This document shows positions 45,268-54,359 of a DNA stretch of 64,000 nucleotides, in pieces. Within the stretch, counting starts at the first letter, position 1, and each line of letters begins with the position of its first letter. Origin of the DNA: Cristatella mucedo (Eukaryota > Bryozoa > Phylactolaemata > Cristatellidae). A program made the position numbers and the translations under genes. The notes beneath the pieces are model-generated. The model did no database searches and had not been told where the DNA came from. It saw nothing but the letters and a program-made list of their open reading frames with translations. The stretch covers positions 1,325,501-1,389,500 of the forward strand of contig WPIO01000068.1 in assembly GCA_009760855.2 (NCBI GenBank). The letters are read 5' to 3'.

Positions 45268-45274
45268 TATATAG
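45268..45274 (+). promoter_or_regulatory. TATATAG start-proximal motif
   Basis: TATATAG ends one base before the ATG at 45275. The same motif precedes several other genes of the element (see 46112, 53604, 63870, and 51297 on the minus strand). Confidence 0.5.
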
Positions 45275-45526
45275 ATGGATGATAGACTCTTAAGAATTAT
45301 TTTTTGTAAAGAAACCTGAGACGTTTTAAAATATGTTCATAGTCAGAAGTACAAATCTTATAGATTTTGTGAATTTATTTTAACCTTAGATGATTCACAA
45401 ATTACTTTGTTTTATGATTTTTATACAGAAGATGAGAGAATATATGATATGTTTTAGGAATACAATAAAGCTTAGCTCAAGCATAAAGATATTATTAAAG
45501 AAACTAGAAAAAAGTTATATTTGTAA
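45275..45526 (+). pseudogene. Small viral protein, unrecognised
   Basis: The ATG comes immediately after TATATAG. The frame of 83 codons contains three internal stops. The readable part (QKYKSYRFCEFILTLDD, then ITLFYDFYTEDERIYDM) looks protein-like but matches no family I know. It is similar in size and position to the small gene before it. Confidence 0.4.
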
Positions 45527-45609
45527 TTAGTTTGTATTGTTTTAAAATTGTGTGGATTGTTTTTATATTTTTTATTATTATATAGGAAAAGGCTGAAAAT
45601 ACTGACCCA

Positions 45610-46083
45610 ATGCTTGCAACTACAGCTGTTGCACTTAAATCCTATACTGACTATCTTGTTAAATCTAGAATAACGGTGTATAATGATCAACAACTCATTT
45701 CTGATATTTCATTCATGACTGATTCATCTGTTAAGAAAGTCAATCTTTATGAAGCAGATATTGAAGCACACAAGATTATTAGTGCTGGTCAAACTGAGGT
45801 TCTATCAGGTTAAGAGTCAAGAGTTAGATCTAAGGTTGATGCTCTTTTTGATGATCCTATTGAAATTGCAGGTTACACGACTTGGATTGCAACGCAACTT
45901 CCAACTTTCTCTACGGTTATATCTGGTGTATCTGGATTTAAACCTGATATCTCTGGAATTGTTAAAGATGAGTGTTATGCAGTTCTTCCTGATATAAGTG
46001 ATGGTACGAGTGCCAAACAAAAAGCGGCAGCAGCAGCATTAGCAGAACAAGAACAAGCACAACCCGATCCAAGCACTGTTTAA
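45610..46083 (+). pseudogene. Unrecognised viral protein with one stop
   Basis: A single frame runs from the ATG at 45610 to TAA at 46081, interrupted only by TAA at 45811-45813. A TATATAG motif lies at 45579-45585. The frame is open from there, so the original start may have been a little further upstream and lost. The product of about 155 residues has a middle part rich in Val, Ser and Asp and ends in an Ala/Gln-rich tail. No domain is recognised. It could be a structural or accessory virion protein. Confidence 0.5.
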
Positions 46084-46111
46084 TTTATTTAAATAAAAAA
46101 AATAAAAATAG

Positions 46112-46118
46112 TATATAG
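46112..46118 (+). promoter_or_regulatory. TATATAG start-proximal motif
   Basis: TATATAG lies four bases before the ATG at 46122 within an A-rich stretch. Confidence 0.5.
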
Positions 46119-46121
46119 AAA

Positions 46122-46513
46122 ATGGGTGTTGAGACAAGGAGTAAAGACTGTCTTGAAGAAGTGCAAGGTCAACAGTATTCAAACTCAAAAATCTGCTCAT
46201 ATCCAATGGGTAGAATAGAAGACATCAGATCAACTGTGTTACATGCTGTAAAACTAGTATTAGAATATAAAGCACTTAATCACTCTGAACCAGAAATATA
46301 CTTTATAGCAAATATATTCACTAAAGTTAGACATGGTTCAATCTTTGAAGAGTTCCTTACAGACTTAAAAATAGAAAAAATAAATCGTATGAAGTCTGAA
46401 GCTTACTCTAAAACATAGAACTAACTAAACAAATACAGCAAGAAATAGATGCAGGAAAAAGTTGTGACCTACCTGAAGAATTGATTAAAGAGACTGTGGA
46501 TTGGAAGATTTAA
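46122..46513 (+). pseudogene. Unrecognised viral protein, frameshifted near its end
   Basis: The ATG at 46122 follows TATATAG and opens about 98 codons up to a TAG at 46416. The coding signal continues in another frame to the TAA at 46511 (ending LPEELIKETVDWKI). The predicted product of about 130 residues is mostly helical and charged. No family is recognised. It converges on the minus-strand fibre cluster. Confidence 0.5.
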
Positions 46514-46514
46514 G

Positions 46515-47674
46515 GTGTATATATTGGTACTCTCATTGGACTATATTTTGGATAAGAAAGATCTAATGATCTACTTGGAGAATAGAAAACATTTGATAGA
46601 AATTAAACTTCAAGATTATCAAAACGAGAGAGTACTAGTGTTTTACGTGCCATCAGCATTTCATATACAAAACAGTAATAAACTCCATCAGCAAAATTTA
46701 CTACTGGATATGAAAACTCTAATTGAATATTTATTCTTCCATCAGCAAGTTTTATAAAATTAATATAAGAGTTATCATTAAAAACTAAATCAGTTTCCTC
46801 AGTATTACAATTATTAAAATTGATTATTAGTGAATATGTAATATCTCTTCTAATATATCTTAGTTTAACTGATGTGATTAATATTTCTCTAGCTATCTTA
46901 TATTTCTTTTTATATAAAGTAACACTTTTGAATAATTCACTGAATATAAACCTGTATGTGTTTTGGAATCTGAAAGAGTTTGTGAATCTGTAATATATGA
47001 TGTTTCACCCTTTTTCTTTATAAAAAGTTTATATTCAAACATACAATTTCCATCTACTGGATAAGTTGCATTAATATTGACTTGATGATCTTCTATTTCT
47101 TTAAGATCGATAGATAAAATAGAATATACAGGTTTTTTTAGAAATATCTTTTAGTTAAGATAAAACAAGTGTGTTGTCTTTAGTAAAATAATTAAAAGTT
47201 CGCGTTGAATCACCAGCAATAACTACATTGTTTATTGATAAATTTCCAAAGTATCTAATAAAATCAGTTCTAGCAAATCTGTAAGAAAAAATAAGGATTA
47301 AGTCCACACTTAAAATAAAAGTTATTTAAAGCATTTTTAGGAATTCCATCATTTTTTTTATAATTATCACCATTTATAATCACTGTTAAGCTATTTTCAC
47401 TTCAATTTCCATTTATTGTCTGCGATTATTTATCATATGAACCAACTTTAGTGTCAAGGTATTTCTTAGTTGAAATATCAGATCCATGGATAGTGTATAT
47501 CACATTAACATATTTCTTTTTTTATTTGCAGATAGATCACCAACTATATGACCATCAGAATCCTTTCTTGAATAATTGTTATCAGCAAAATTATTATTAC
47601 CTAATTCTAGAATATCAATTGATCCTCCAACATTTTTTATTTTATTTCCACTAAAGTTCAAAGTTACTTCCATC
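46515..47674 (-). pseudogene. Fibre-like protein 4, heavily broken
   Basis: On the minus strand an ATG near 47674 opens MEVTLNFSGNKIKNVGG. Fragments in several frames then carry fibre-type repeats (DISTKKYLDTKVGSYDK) and a C-terminal part (CMFEYKLFIKKKGETSY) down to about 46520. The repeat type, alternating short Asn/Ile/Asp-rich units with TK.Y.D.K, is that of phage-like tail and receptor-binding fibres. Many stops and shifts are present. The extent of the gene is approximate. Confidence 0.5.
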
Positions 47675-47699
47675 ACTAGTTCTTTTCTAGAAAGCATGT

Positions 47700-48672
47700 T
47701 TATTTTAATGCTATATAAACCGTAATTAATAAAACAGTGTTATATAAATCTTTTGTTATTACGAAATTACCAGAATTTACCAGTTTATTATTTTTATAGA
47801 GTACATAGTTGCCAAATAATGAATTTCTTGCATCGCCTTCGCGCATAACTGAAACTAATGAAATTAAAAGTGGTGTTAGTAATTTTTTATAAAGTACTCT
47901 TTCATCTGGGTAATATCCAGCTCTTGGAGTATCATAATAACATCCACCTTGTTCATAAGTTGAAAATATAACAAATGATCCTTTTTCAATTATAACATCA
48001 TCATTATTTAAAATAAAAGTAATTTCACATGTTGGATTTCTATATCTAGTCATTCTAGGAATTGTATATGTTACTCCATTATCTGTAGAACGGTATTTTA
48101 CAAAATTTTTTACAAATGCAACACTTCCATCATATATTTTATTAAGATAAGCAAGATTAACACCATCATTACGATTAACGGAATCATTTGCAATTCTAAT
48201 AGAATTATCCATCATATCAAGAGAACCATTAACTGTCCCTCCATTTACACTAGGAAAGTTTTCATCCATATATTTTTTTAATAGGCGCATCATTAAAATC
48301 AACAGGTGGATTAGTTACAATAACAACACCATTTACTGTTAAATTTCCATTAATTCTTCCTCCTGTAAGTGCTAATTTTGTATCAGCATAATCTTTCGTT
48401 GCAGCATCACTAGGATTAAAAGGATTAAGAAGATCTACTATTCTATGATTATTCATATCAATATCTCCATCAGAAGTGGTTGATCTAGAAATCTTTGTAA
48501 CAAAGTTCGTGTCCATATATTTTCTGTTTACAGCATCAACAACATCAACAGGATCACCTAAATTATTTATAAGATTTCAATTCATACTTGGATTTCCACT
48601 AATTATATCACCAGTCTTTCTATTATAATTCTTTGCACTGACACCTCTACTTATCTTTCTATATCCTACCAT
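47700..48672 (-). pseudogene. Fibre-like protein 3
   Basis: The ATG at 48672 follows GCTTTATAAAA on the minus strand. The first part (48262-48672) is open except for TGA at 48577-48579. It contains fibre-type repeats such as DMNNHRIVDLLNPFNPSD followed by AATKDYADTKL and GGRINGNLTVNG. A frameshift near 48280 leads into the second part (47700-48302), with GGTVNGSLDMMDNSIRIAND and a beta-rich C-terminal domain containing NPTCEITFILNNDDVIIEKG. The whole would be about 320 residues. Such repeats form trimeric shafts in phage tail fibres, so a virion spike is inferred. Confidence 0.6.
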
Positions 48673-48674
48673 TT

Positions 48675-49178
48675 TTATAAAGCATTAACAATAAAATCTA
48701 TAAAAATAATTTCACTCGCAACTGTAAACTTATCAACAGCATATCTACACGTTTCATCAATATTAATTATTAAATATATTGTACCACTAACACCATAAGT
48801 ATTATCAGTAGTCAATTCAAAATAATAATTAATTTTATCAGTTGCATACATAATATTAGATACCATACTTAAATTAGTTATTACTCTTGGAAAGAATGTT
48901 TTAAGATTAGTTGCATGTGCGACAACCTTCCCTGTTTGTGCGATAACTGGCATATCTCCAGGTGTAAGTTGTTGAGGTTGAAATGCATTCTCTGAACTTC
49001 CATTAGCAGTAATATTTAAACCTAACATATCAAAATAAAATATACTTGGATAAGTATTAGAACTCAAAACTAAATATCTAAATGATATTTGTTTAGTACT
49101 ATCAACATATTGTTTTGTTACAACATAAGAATATTTTAAATTTATAATATTCTTATTTTCCATATCAATACTTGACAT
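48675..49178 (-). CDS. Fibre-like protein 2, open reading frame intact
   Basis: This open frame of 167 codons starts at ATG 49178 and is free of stops. It begins with one fibre-type unit (SIDMENKNIINL, then VVTKQYVDS). A longer, probably beta-rich globular part follows, plausibly a fibre head (PSIFYFDMLGLNITANG, then DNTYGVSGTIYLIINIDE). Its stop codon lies within the TATAAA sequence that precedes the next gene (ATG 48672), so the two are packed end to end. The function as a virion fibre or spike is inferred from the repeat unit and from its three neighbours of the same kind. It is one of the few intact frames in the element. Confidence 0.6.
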   Translation of the reverse strand: MSSIDMENKNIINLKYSYVVTKQYVDSTKQISFRYLVLSSNTYPSIFYFDMLGLNITANGSSENAFQPQQLTPGDMPVIAQTGKVVAHATNLKTFFPRVITNLSMVSNIMYATDKINYYFELTTDNTYGVSGTIYLIINIDETCRYAVDKFTVASEIIFIDFIVNAL

Positions 49179-49189
49179 TGTTTATCCTT

Positions 49190-49540
49190 GAAATGCTTGT
49201 GTCATAATTTTTAATAATCCATAGTCCATTACTTTTTAAGGTCTTAGATCACTGTAAACAGTTCCATCAGCAGAATTACCAGATATACCTATAATATTTT
49301 TGCAATTCAATTGGGATTTCATCAGTGCATTTTTTGGGTAATAAATCACTTAGACTTGATACTGTTGCTAATTATCCTGAAGCATTACTAACAAAACTAT
49401 TGCCAGCACTTGAACTAAGAACATAATCTAGTCTTATAGCATCACCATTATTAACGAAAGTCCAAGTTTGTTATTCTATTCTTGTTTGCATTAAGATCAG
49501 TATAAATATCTCCATTTATCTTTCTTACTTTTTCAATTAC
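49190..49540 (-). pseudogene. Fibre-like protein 1, degenerate
   Basis: The minus strand shows a fibre-type unit near the upstream end (GDIYTDLNANKNRITNL), followed by fragments in shifting frames down to about 49190. It is the first of four fibre-like segments read leftwards from a divergent intergenic region at about 49540. Confidence 0.45.
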
Positions 49541-49544
49541 TTAT

Positions 49545-50437
49545 ATGAGAAAAGTAAGAGGAAAAGGAGTTGGTGAAAATATAAAAGAAGGAGTTTCTAC
49601 AGCTAAAGATGTTGTAGAAGGTGTTAATATTGCAGCAGCAGTAGGTGAAAAAGTAATTAGCAAAGTAGTCCCAAAGATTGCTGCGAAATTATCCCTGTCG
49701 GCATCTGATAAGATTGTAGGTTTAGTCCCAAAAGCTTTACAATCTCTGAAAGTAATTGGAACTGCTACTAAAGCTCTAGGAGGATTCCTTTCTAGAGTAA
49801 CAGGAATAGTTTATATCCGTCTATTTATAAAAGAAATAGTTGATGATATTTCAAGTGGTAAGGACGGACAAGTGTTTGGAAAACAATATCAGAGAAAAAA
49901 GAAGGACTGCAAAAAATTGTAGCTTCTTTAGAGGTGGGCTATTATATCAATGAAATATTACTTGAAGCAGAAAAAGGAATTAGTGATTGGTATCTAGACC
50001 CAAGTAAGTTTTTAAGTGAAAAGTTTGGGGAAGAAGTAACGTGAAACGCTGCTCAATGAGATCCTATCGCTTGCAAGGAAAAACTTCTTAGAAATTAGAG
50101 GAGGATTTTTACCTGCTATTCCCGCTCTTATAAGTTTCATTGCTAGTGTTATTGGTGGTGTTGGAGTGGGTGTTTCAATTGCTGGGTTGCCAGTTCGGCT
50201 AGGTGGCGCCGCCCTCCAACGCGCGGCGGCCATGTACACTGTGCGCTCGCCTGCGCCGCACGCCACCACGGTAGCGCCTGTAAGGTGGGTTACTCCTGTC
50301 AGGCATGAGACGCCCTGCAAGCAAGCGCGACACCTGAGGTCTAACCGCCTCATGGCCGTGGTCCTGGTCACGACCGAGACGTGTCTCGGCAGACCTAGGG
50401 CAAACCATGTACCCGACCAGTTCTTAATAATAAATAA
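49545..50437 (+). pseudogene. Viral protein with pX-like hydrophobic segment
   Basis: The ATG at 49545 opens a frame of 125 codons with a Val/Ala/Lys-rich amphipathic N-terminal half (GENIKEGVSTAKDVVEGVN). A frameshift near 49915 and stops near 50041 and 50056 follow. Downstream the coding signal gives GGFLPAIPALISFIASVIGG, a Gly-rich hydrophobic stretch that resembles the membrane-active or core pX-type proteins of adenoviruses, adintoviruses and Polintons. A 227-base GC-rich insertion at 50197 interrupts the end; to its right the original frame would meet a stop at 50435-50437. The pX comparison rests on pattern resemblance only. Confidence 0.45.
50197..50423. mobile_element. GC-rich insertion with 7-bp target duplication
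   Basis: A 227-base block of high GC content sits in AT-rich viral coding sequence. It is flanked by CCAGTTC at 50190-50196 and 50417-50423. It has no terminal inverted repeats and no poly-A tail, and matches no other repeat in the window. It may be a SINE or a retrotransposon fragment. Confidence 0.6.
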
Positions 50438-50453
50438 AACTGAAACAAGTTCA

Positions 50454-50771
50454 ATGCAAGAACCTAAAAGAACTGAAATAAGAAATTTATCAGAAATGGT
50501 TTTTGCACAATCAGCAGCTCGTATTTCTCTTGACCCTAAACAACCAGATTATGTTCGTAGTGATGCTAAAACAGTAGCAGCGGTCATGGCGGCAAAAAGT
50601 CGATTCGGTTTTGGTATTGGAGGTATGCTTAACGAATTATTCGCAATTGAATTCTTAAAAGACAAAGTATCAAATCCTTCAAGTCTAAAGAAGATTACAA
50701 ACTACGCAAAAGGAATTGTCGATCGAATGTTAGATATTACCAGAAAAAAGATAAAAATAATTAAAAACTAA
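50454..50771 (+). CDS. Small viral protein, intact, unrecognised
   Basis: The ATG at 50454 opens 105 codons without a stop. The N-terminal half is hydrophilic (MQEPKRTEIRNLSEMVFAQS). A middle Gly/Phe-rich part (SRFGFGIGGMLNELFAIEFL) is followed by a Lys-rich C-terminus. An upstream in-frame extension runs through the GC-rich insertion and is not part of the gene. It lies between the pX-like gene and the convergent gene at 50839. No function can be assigned; a small virion or DNA-binding protein is possible. Confidence 0.5.
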   Translation: MQEPKRTEIRNLSEMVFAQSAARISLDPKQPDYVRSDAKTVAAVMAAKSRFGFGIGGMLNELFAIEFLKDKVSNPSSLKKITNYAKGIVDRMLDITRKKIKIIKN

Positions 50772-50838
50772 TCTAATTTTTATTTTATTGTTTTATTTGT
50801 TTTTAGTAATCAGCAGGATTGAATTTATCTTGACCTTG

Positions 50839-51294
50839 TTATTTATCAACATTATAAACTTTAACTTGGTCTAGCTTCAATCTAATATTAAGTATTTCAT
50901 CTGAATTATAAGTATCTTTAGTTACATATCCACCATCAAGAATATCAGTAACAGCAAAGTCATTACCAAGTTTTTTAATTACTTCAGAAGCACTACTGAA
51001 TTTCATTTGTTTGTTCTTTTGATCAAAGAATATACTTGGTTTAGTTCCAAATGCAATCCTTATACCAATAGTTGAACGTTGTGACATATCATAGCCACCG
51101 TATTCAAGTTTCCTACTTGCTCTATTAGCAATATCTTCTAGTGCAGGTCTCATATCTTCTGTGATATAGGTCCATGGATTTAAGTATGGTTTAGAATTTT
51201 TACTAATTTTCTCTTCAATATGAGCACGTGCTGGTCATCGTTTGGGAATTAGAACAGAAGAATTTTCAAGTACAATGAATTTTTTATTTTCCAT
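50839..51294 (-). pseudogene. Unrecognised viral protein with one stop
   Basis: On the minus strand the ATG at 51294 follows GTATAG (51297-51302) and opens about 151 codons, broken only by TGA at 51235-51237. The readable product includes ALEDIANRASRKLEYGGYD and IRIAFGTKPSIFFDQKNKQ. It lies directly downstream of the protease gene on the same strand. I do not recognise the family. Its good conservation apart from one nonsense codon suggests it was a real gene. Confidence 0.55.
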
Positions 51295-51296
51295 TT

Positions 51297-51302
51297 CTAT
51301 AC
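51297..51302 (-). promoter_or_regulatory. TATAG start-proximal motif
   Basis: GTATAG on the minus strand, two bases before the ATG at 51294. Confidence 0.45.
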
Positions 51303-51323
51303 AAGGAAAAGAAAATGTTTAAA

Positions 51324-52660
51324 TTAAATTAATAATTCAACTGTCGGTCCAAAATCTGATTCTTGCATTAGTTTTAGAAAGATTACACATCTTCTTCCGC
51401 AATATGTTTGATTGTATTCTGGTAGCTTAAATGTCAGAAAGGTTGGTATAACACCAAAATAATTTATTACTTCTGGCATAGGCGGTGCACCGAATGAATC
51501 AAAGTAAAAACATTTAGATCCTTGTTTTTTAAGTGCTACCCAATGATATATCGCTCTATCTGATTATCCTGTAGTGCAAATAAGGCATTTGTTTTTTAAT
51601 GGTTTTGTTAGTTCATCTCTTCATCGACTTACTAGTTATCGGCAAACCCAGTGTGATCCAGAGATTGGAAAGGCTGACTCTCAAAATTGGCTCTGCCAGC
51701 ATATGTCCAGTTGAATCAGCTCGAAATCTAGGTGTCATATTCCAAAGCGACCTCTCGTTAGACGACCATATCAGCTCCACAGTCTAATCTGCCTATTTCA
51801 GCTACATAACATTGCTAAAATTCGGGCTTGCTTAGATAAGGATACCACGTCCAAGTGTGTCCATGCATTCGTGACATCCCGTCTCGACTTCTGCAACTCA
51901 CTGCTTACTGGCCTACCAGCATGTGCGATTAGGCGATTGCAGCTGGTGCAAAACGCGGCAGCTAGACTTGTCTGTCGTGAGCGTAGCAGTTGCCACATTA
52001 CTCCACTTCTCGCCGACCTGCACTGGCTACCAGTCAAGCAACGGATTGACTTCAAGGTTTTGTCGCTCACTTTTAGGTCCCTTCATTCTATGGCTCCAGC
52101 CTATCTCTCAGATATACTACCCCATCAGGCCAAGCATCGTACCACCCGCTTTTCGGAATCCAACAGTCTAGAAATACCTCGTACAAACCTTAAATCCTTT
52201 GGAGACCGTGCATTTAGTTCATATGCTCCCAAAGCCTGGAACTCCCTCCCGACCTGCGTCAGAACATCCTCTGACCTGACCACATTTAAAAGGAACTTAA
52301 AAACATACCTATTTAGGACAGCATTTAGTGGGTCCGTGTGATTCGTCCTTCACGTGCTTATGCATGCTGACACTGTGCATGCTGCCGCTAACCACATTTG
52401 CATGCTGACCCTATGCATGTCACCCCTAACCATATTATTCATTTTGTTTGTTTTTCAAGCATGATTTTACTTACCATTCAATTGCATTTCACTTTGCAGC
52501 AAATGTAAAGCGCCTAGAAAGAGATCAAGTTCTCTGAGGGCGCTTTATCAAGTGCATTATTATTATTATTAATTTTATCTCTAGCAAACAGGCCTCTAAA
52601 ATGTTTTATATCTAATTCTTTTATATAATTATTTATTTCTAGATCTGTTAATGGTGTTTA
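51324..52660 (-). pseudogene. Adenain-like cysteine protease, split by a LINE-A insertion
   Basis: This is the virion maturation protease of the Ulp1/adenain type. The C-terminal half (51324-51615, minus) shows YHWVALKKQ with the catalytic His near 51545, YFDSFGAPPMPEVINYFG with the acidic residue near 51499, and NQTYCGRRCVIFLK with the catalytic Cys near 51388. The N-terminal part (52577-52660, minus) shows EINNYIKELDIKHFRGLFAR, the usual start of these proteases. Between them sits the LINE-A copy at 51621-52576, and a TAA stop lies near 51550. The catalytic triad residues are all visible. The neighbours fit a Polinton gene set. The start codon is not clear. Confidence 0.75.
51621..52576 (+). 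mobile_element. LINE-A 3-prime fragment inside the protease gene
   Basis: A 5-prime truncated LINE-A copy starts after the YADD region and codes for an almost unbroken C-terminal part (51871-52341). It ends in the hairpin (AAAGCGCC at 52507-52514 pairing with GGCGCTTT at 52539-52546) and (ATT)n. ATCTCT occurs at both ends (51615-51620 and 52577-52582), within the imperfect duplications GTTCATCTCT and TTTTATCTCT. Confidence 0.85.
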
Positions 52661-52662
52661 TT

Positions 52663-52860
52663 TTACCTAATTTTTAGTTCGACAATAGTCGTATTTAGTT
52701 CTGCACGTTTATCTTCTAAACCAGTCCCTAATCTTCTACCATGAGAAAGAACACCTTCACCAACAAACCTTAATTTAACAAACTTTGACTTCTTACTATC
52801 ACAAATAGTACTAATACCTTTTAAGATTCCTCTAATTCCTTTATTTAAATCTACTTCAAC
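52663..52860 (-). pseudogene. Small viral protein, unrecognised, start lost
   Basis: An open frame of 65 codons lies on the minus strand between the protease and the divergent ATPase gene. It is basic and Gly-rich in places (NKGIRGILKGISTICDSKKS, then FVGEGVLSHGRRLGTGLED). A stop precedes it in the same frame and no ATG opens it. Its stop codon overlaps the beginning of the protease region. No family is recognised. Confidence 0.4.
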
Positions 52861-52869
52861 TTACTGTTC

Positions 52870-53604
52870 ATGGATTGTATCAGTTTGTTTTTTACACTAC
52901 AAGAAAATCTCCATATCTATTATAATATAGAAAAATATCGGCTGCAAGTTAGAGCTTTTAGTTTTGGACAAGATGTAGTTACTGGACGTATAGAACCATT
53001 GCCTAAAGTACCTATGAGAGCATTAGTACTTGGACCAAGTGGAACAGGTAAATCACAGTTAGTAATGAATTGGATATTTTATGGTATGCTCAATTATGAT
53101 ACACGTACAATCATTGCTTCAAGTTTAGATCAAAAGTTATACCGTGGTCTTATGTCAATGAGTAAAAAAAATCCTGCTTATGTTTGGGTTAATTGAATTG
53201 ATAATATGCCTGAAGTTGATTCTTATTAGAATTGTAAGAATGCTGTTGTATTAGATGATTCAATGAGAGAAAATCAATCTAAGATATTAGATTATTTTAG
53301 TCGAGGAAGACATGAAGGATTGAATACATTTTATCTTGCTCAAGGATTTACTTATATTCCCAGAAGAGAAATAAGAAACAATATAAATATGATTATAATC
53401 TTTAAGCAAAATAATACTGACATAGAATACAATCGTGATTCATATGTTGGTGATATAGATAAGAAAATGTTTAAAGAATGGGTAAACTCTTGTACTAGAA
53501 ATAGATTTAGTTTATGTGTTGTTGATCTAACCAAAACACAATCAGAAGGAAGATTTTGGTCTGTAGATAATACAGGCAAGCAATTAATAACTATTTTTAA
53601 TTAA
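52870..53604 (+). pseudogene. A32/FtsK-HerA-type packaging ATPase
   Basis: This is the genome-packaging ATPase of the element. It shows Walker A GPSGTGKSQL (about 53032-53061) and a Walker B-like NAVVLDDSM (about 53245). The family motif SRGRHEGLNTFYLAQG follows, in which GRH and the terminal Gln are typical of Polinton ATPases, then RREIRNNINMIIIFKQNN. The length of about 244 residues is usual for the group. Breaks are TGA at 53194-53196 and TAG at 53227-53229, both in frame, so the rest is readable in one frame. A TATAG motif at 52924-52930 lies inside the listed N-terminus, so the true start may be slightly downstream. It is followed after a few bases by the coiled-coil gene. Confidence 0.8.
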
Positions 53605-53610
53605 ATATAG
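53604..53610 (+). promoter_or_regulatory. AATATAG start-proximal motif
   Basis: AATATAG lies three bases before the ATG at 53613, overlapping the end of the ATPase gene. Confidence 0.45.
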
Positions 53611-53612
53611 GA

Positions 53613-54359
53613 ATGATAAGTGGTAAAATATACGCAAGTAAAAACAAGCGTTACAGAGGAAGTGTTCAAGAAGCATTAGATTTAGAGAATAAACTTAATA
53701 ATTTAGAAAGTTTACGTGTTGCTACTATTCTTGATAATAATCAAGAAATACATAGAATTGAGACAGAAATGCAAGCAAGAGATAGAGCAGAACATGAACT
53801 AAATGAACGTGCATTAGAGAAATCAACCAATAGTTATGGTAATGCTGTTATTGATAAACTAAGAAGAGTTAGACTATCACTTACTATTCAAATAGGACAA
53901 AAAGAATAAGCACGAGAACAATTACAGAGCGATAGAACAAAAAGCACCTGTAGATATTTCTAATATAGTAAAAAAACGATTTGCTGTTATTGCTGAAGGA
54001 AAGTAAAAAAAGCGATTAATATCGTTAATCAAGCGAAGACACATGCTGCTAATCCAGAAGCGAGACGAGCAATTGATTTATTTCAATAATGAATTGCAAA
54101 GCATCCTAATGTTAATCCTTCAACGGGTAAGAAACCTATGAAAAGAGTTAAAAAAGCAAAGGTGATACAAGTACCAGTTGTTCAAACTGAACCAGTTGTT
54201 CGAGAACCAGTTTTTCAAACTGAACCATTGGTTCAAGTGGTTAAATCTGAAACATATGTTCGAAAAGAGAAGAAACAATATCTTCTTGACAAAATTAAAA
54301 CTAGAGGATCAGTATCTACTAGTGTCATCAAACCTACGACTCGTAAGTTTAAAGCGCTA
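53613..54359 (+). pseudogene. Coiled-coil viral protein, truncated by LINE-C
   Basis: The ATG at 53613 opens 98 codons of Glu/Lys/Arg-rich, probably coiled-coil sequence (EALDLENKLNNLESLRVAT, then IETEMQARDRAEHELNER). After stops and shifts at about 53910-54120 a second readable part (54138 on) is Lys-rich with a repeated VQTEPVV/FQTEPLV unit, and is cut off by the LINE-C insertion near 54360. Whether the two parts are one gene or two is uncertain. A scaffold or minor virion role is possible but not shown. Confidence 0.45.

Noticed and set aside
50166-50453. N-terminal extension of the gene at 50454 through the GC-rich block
   Set aside because: The block is an insertion with flanking CCAGTTC repeats. 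The open frame across it is accidental.
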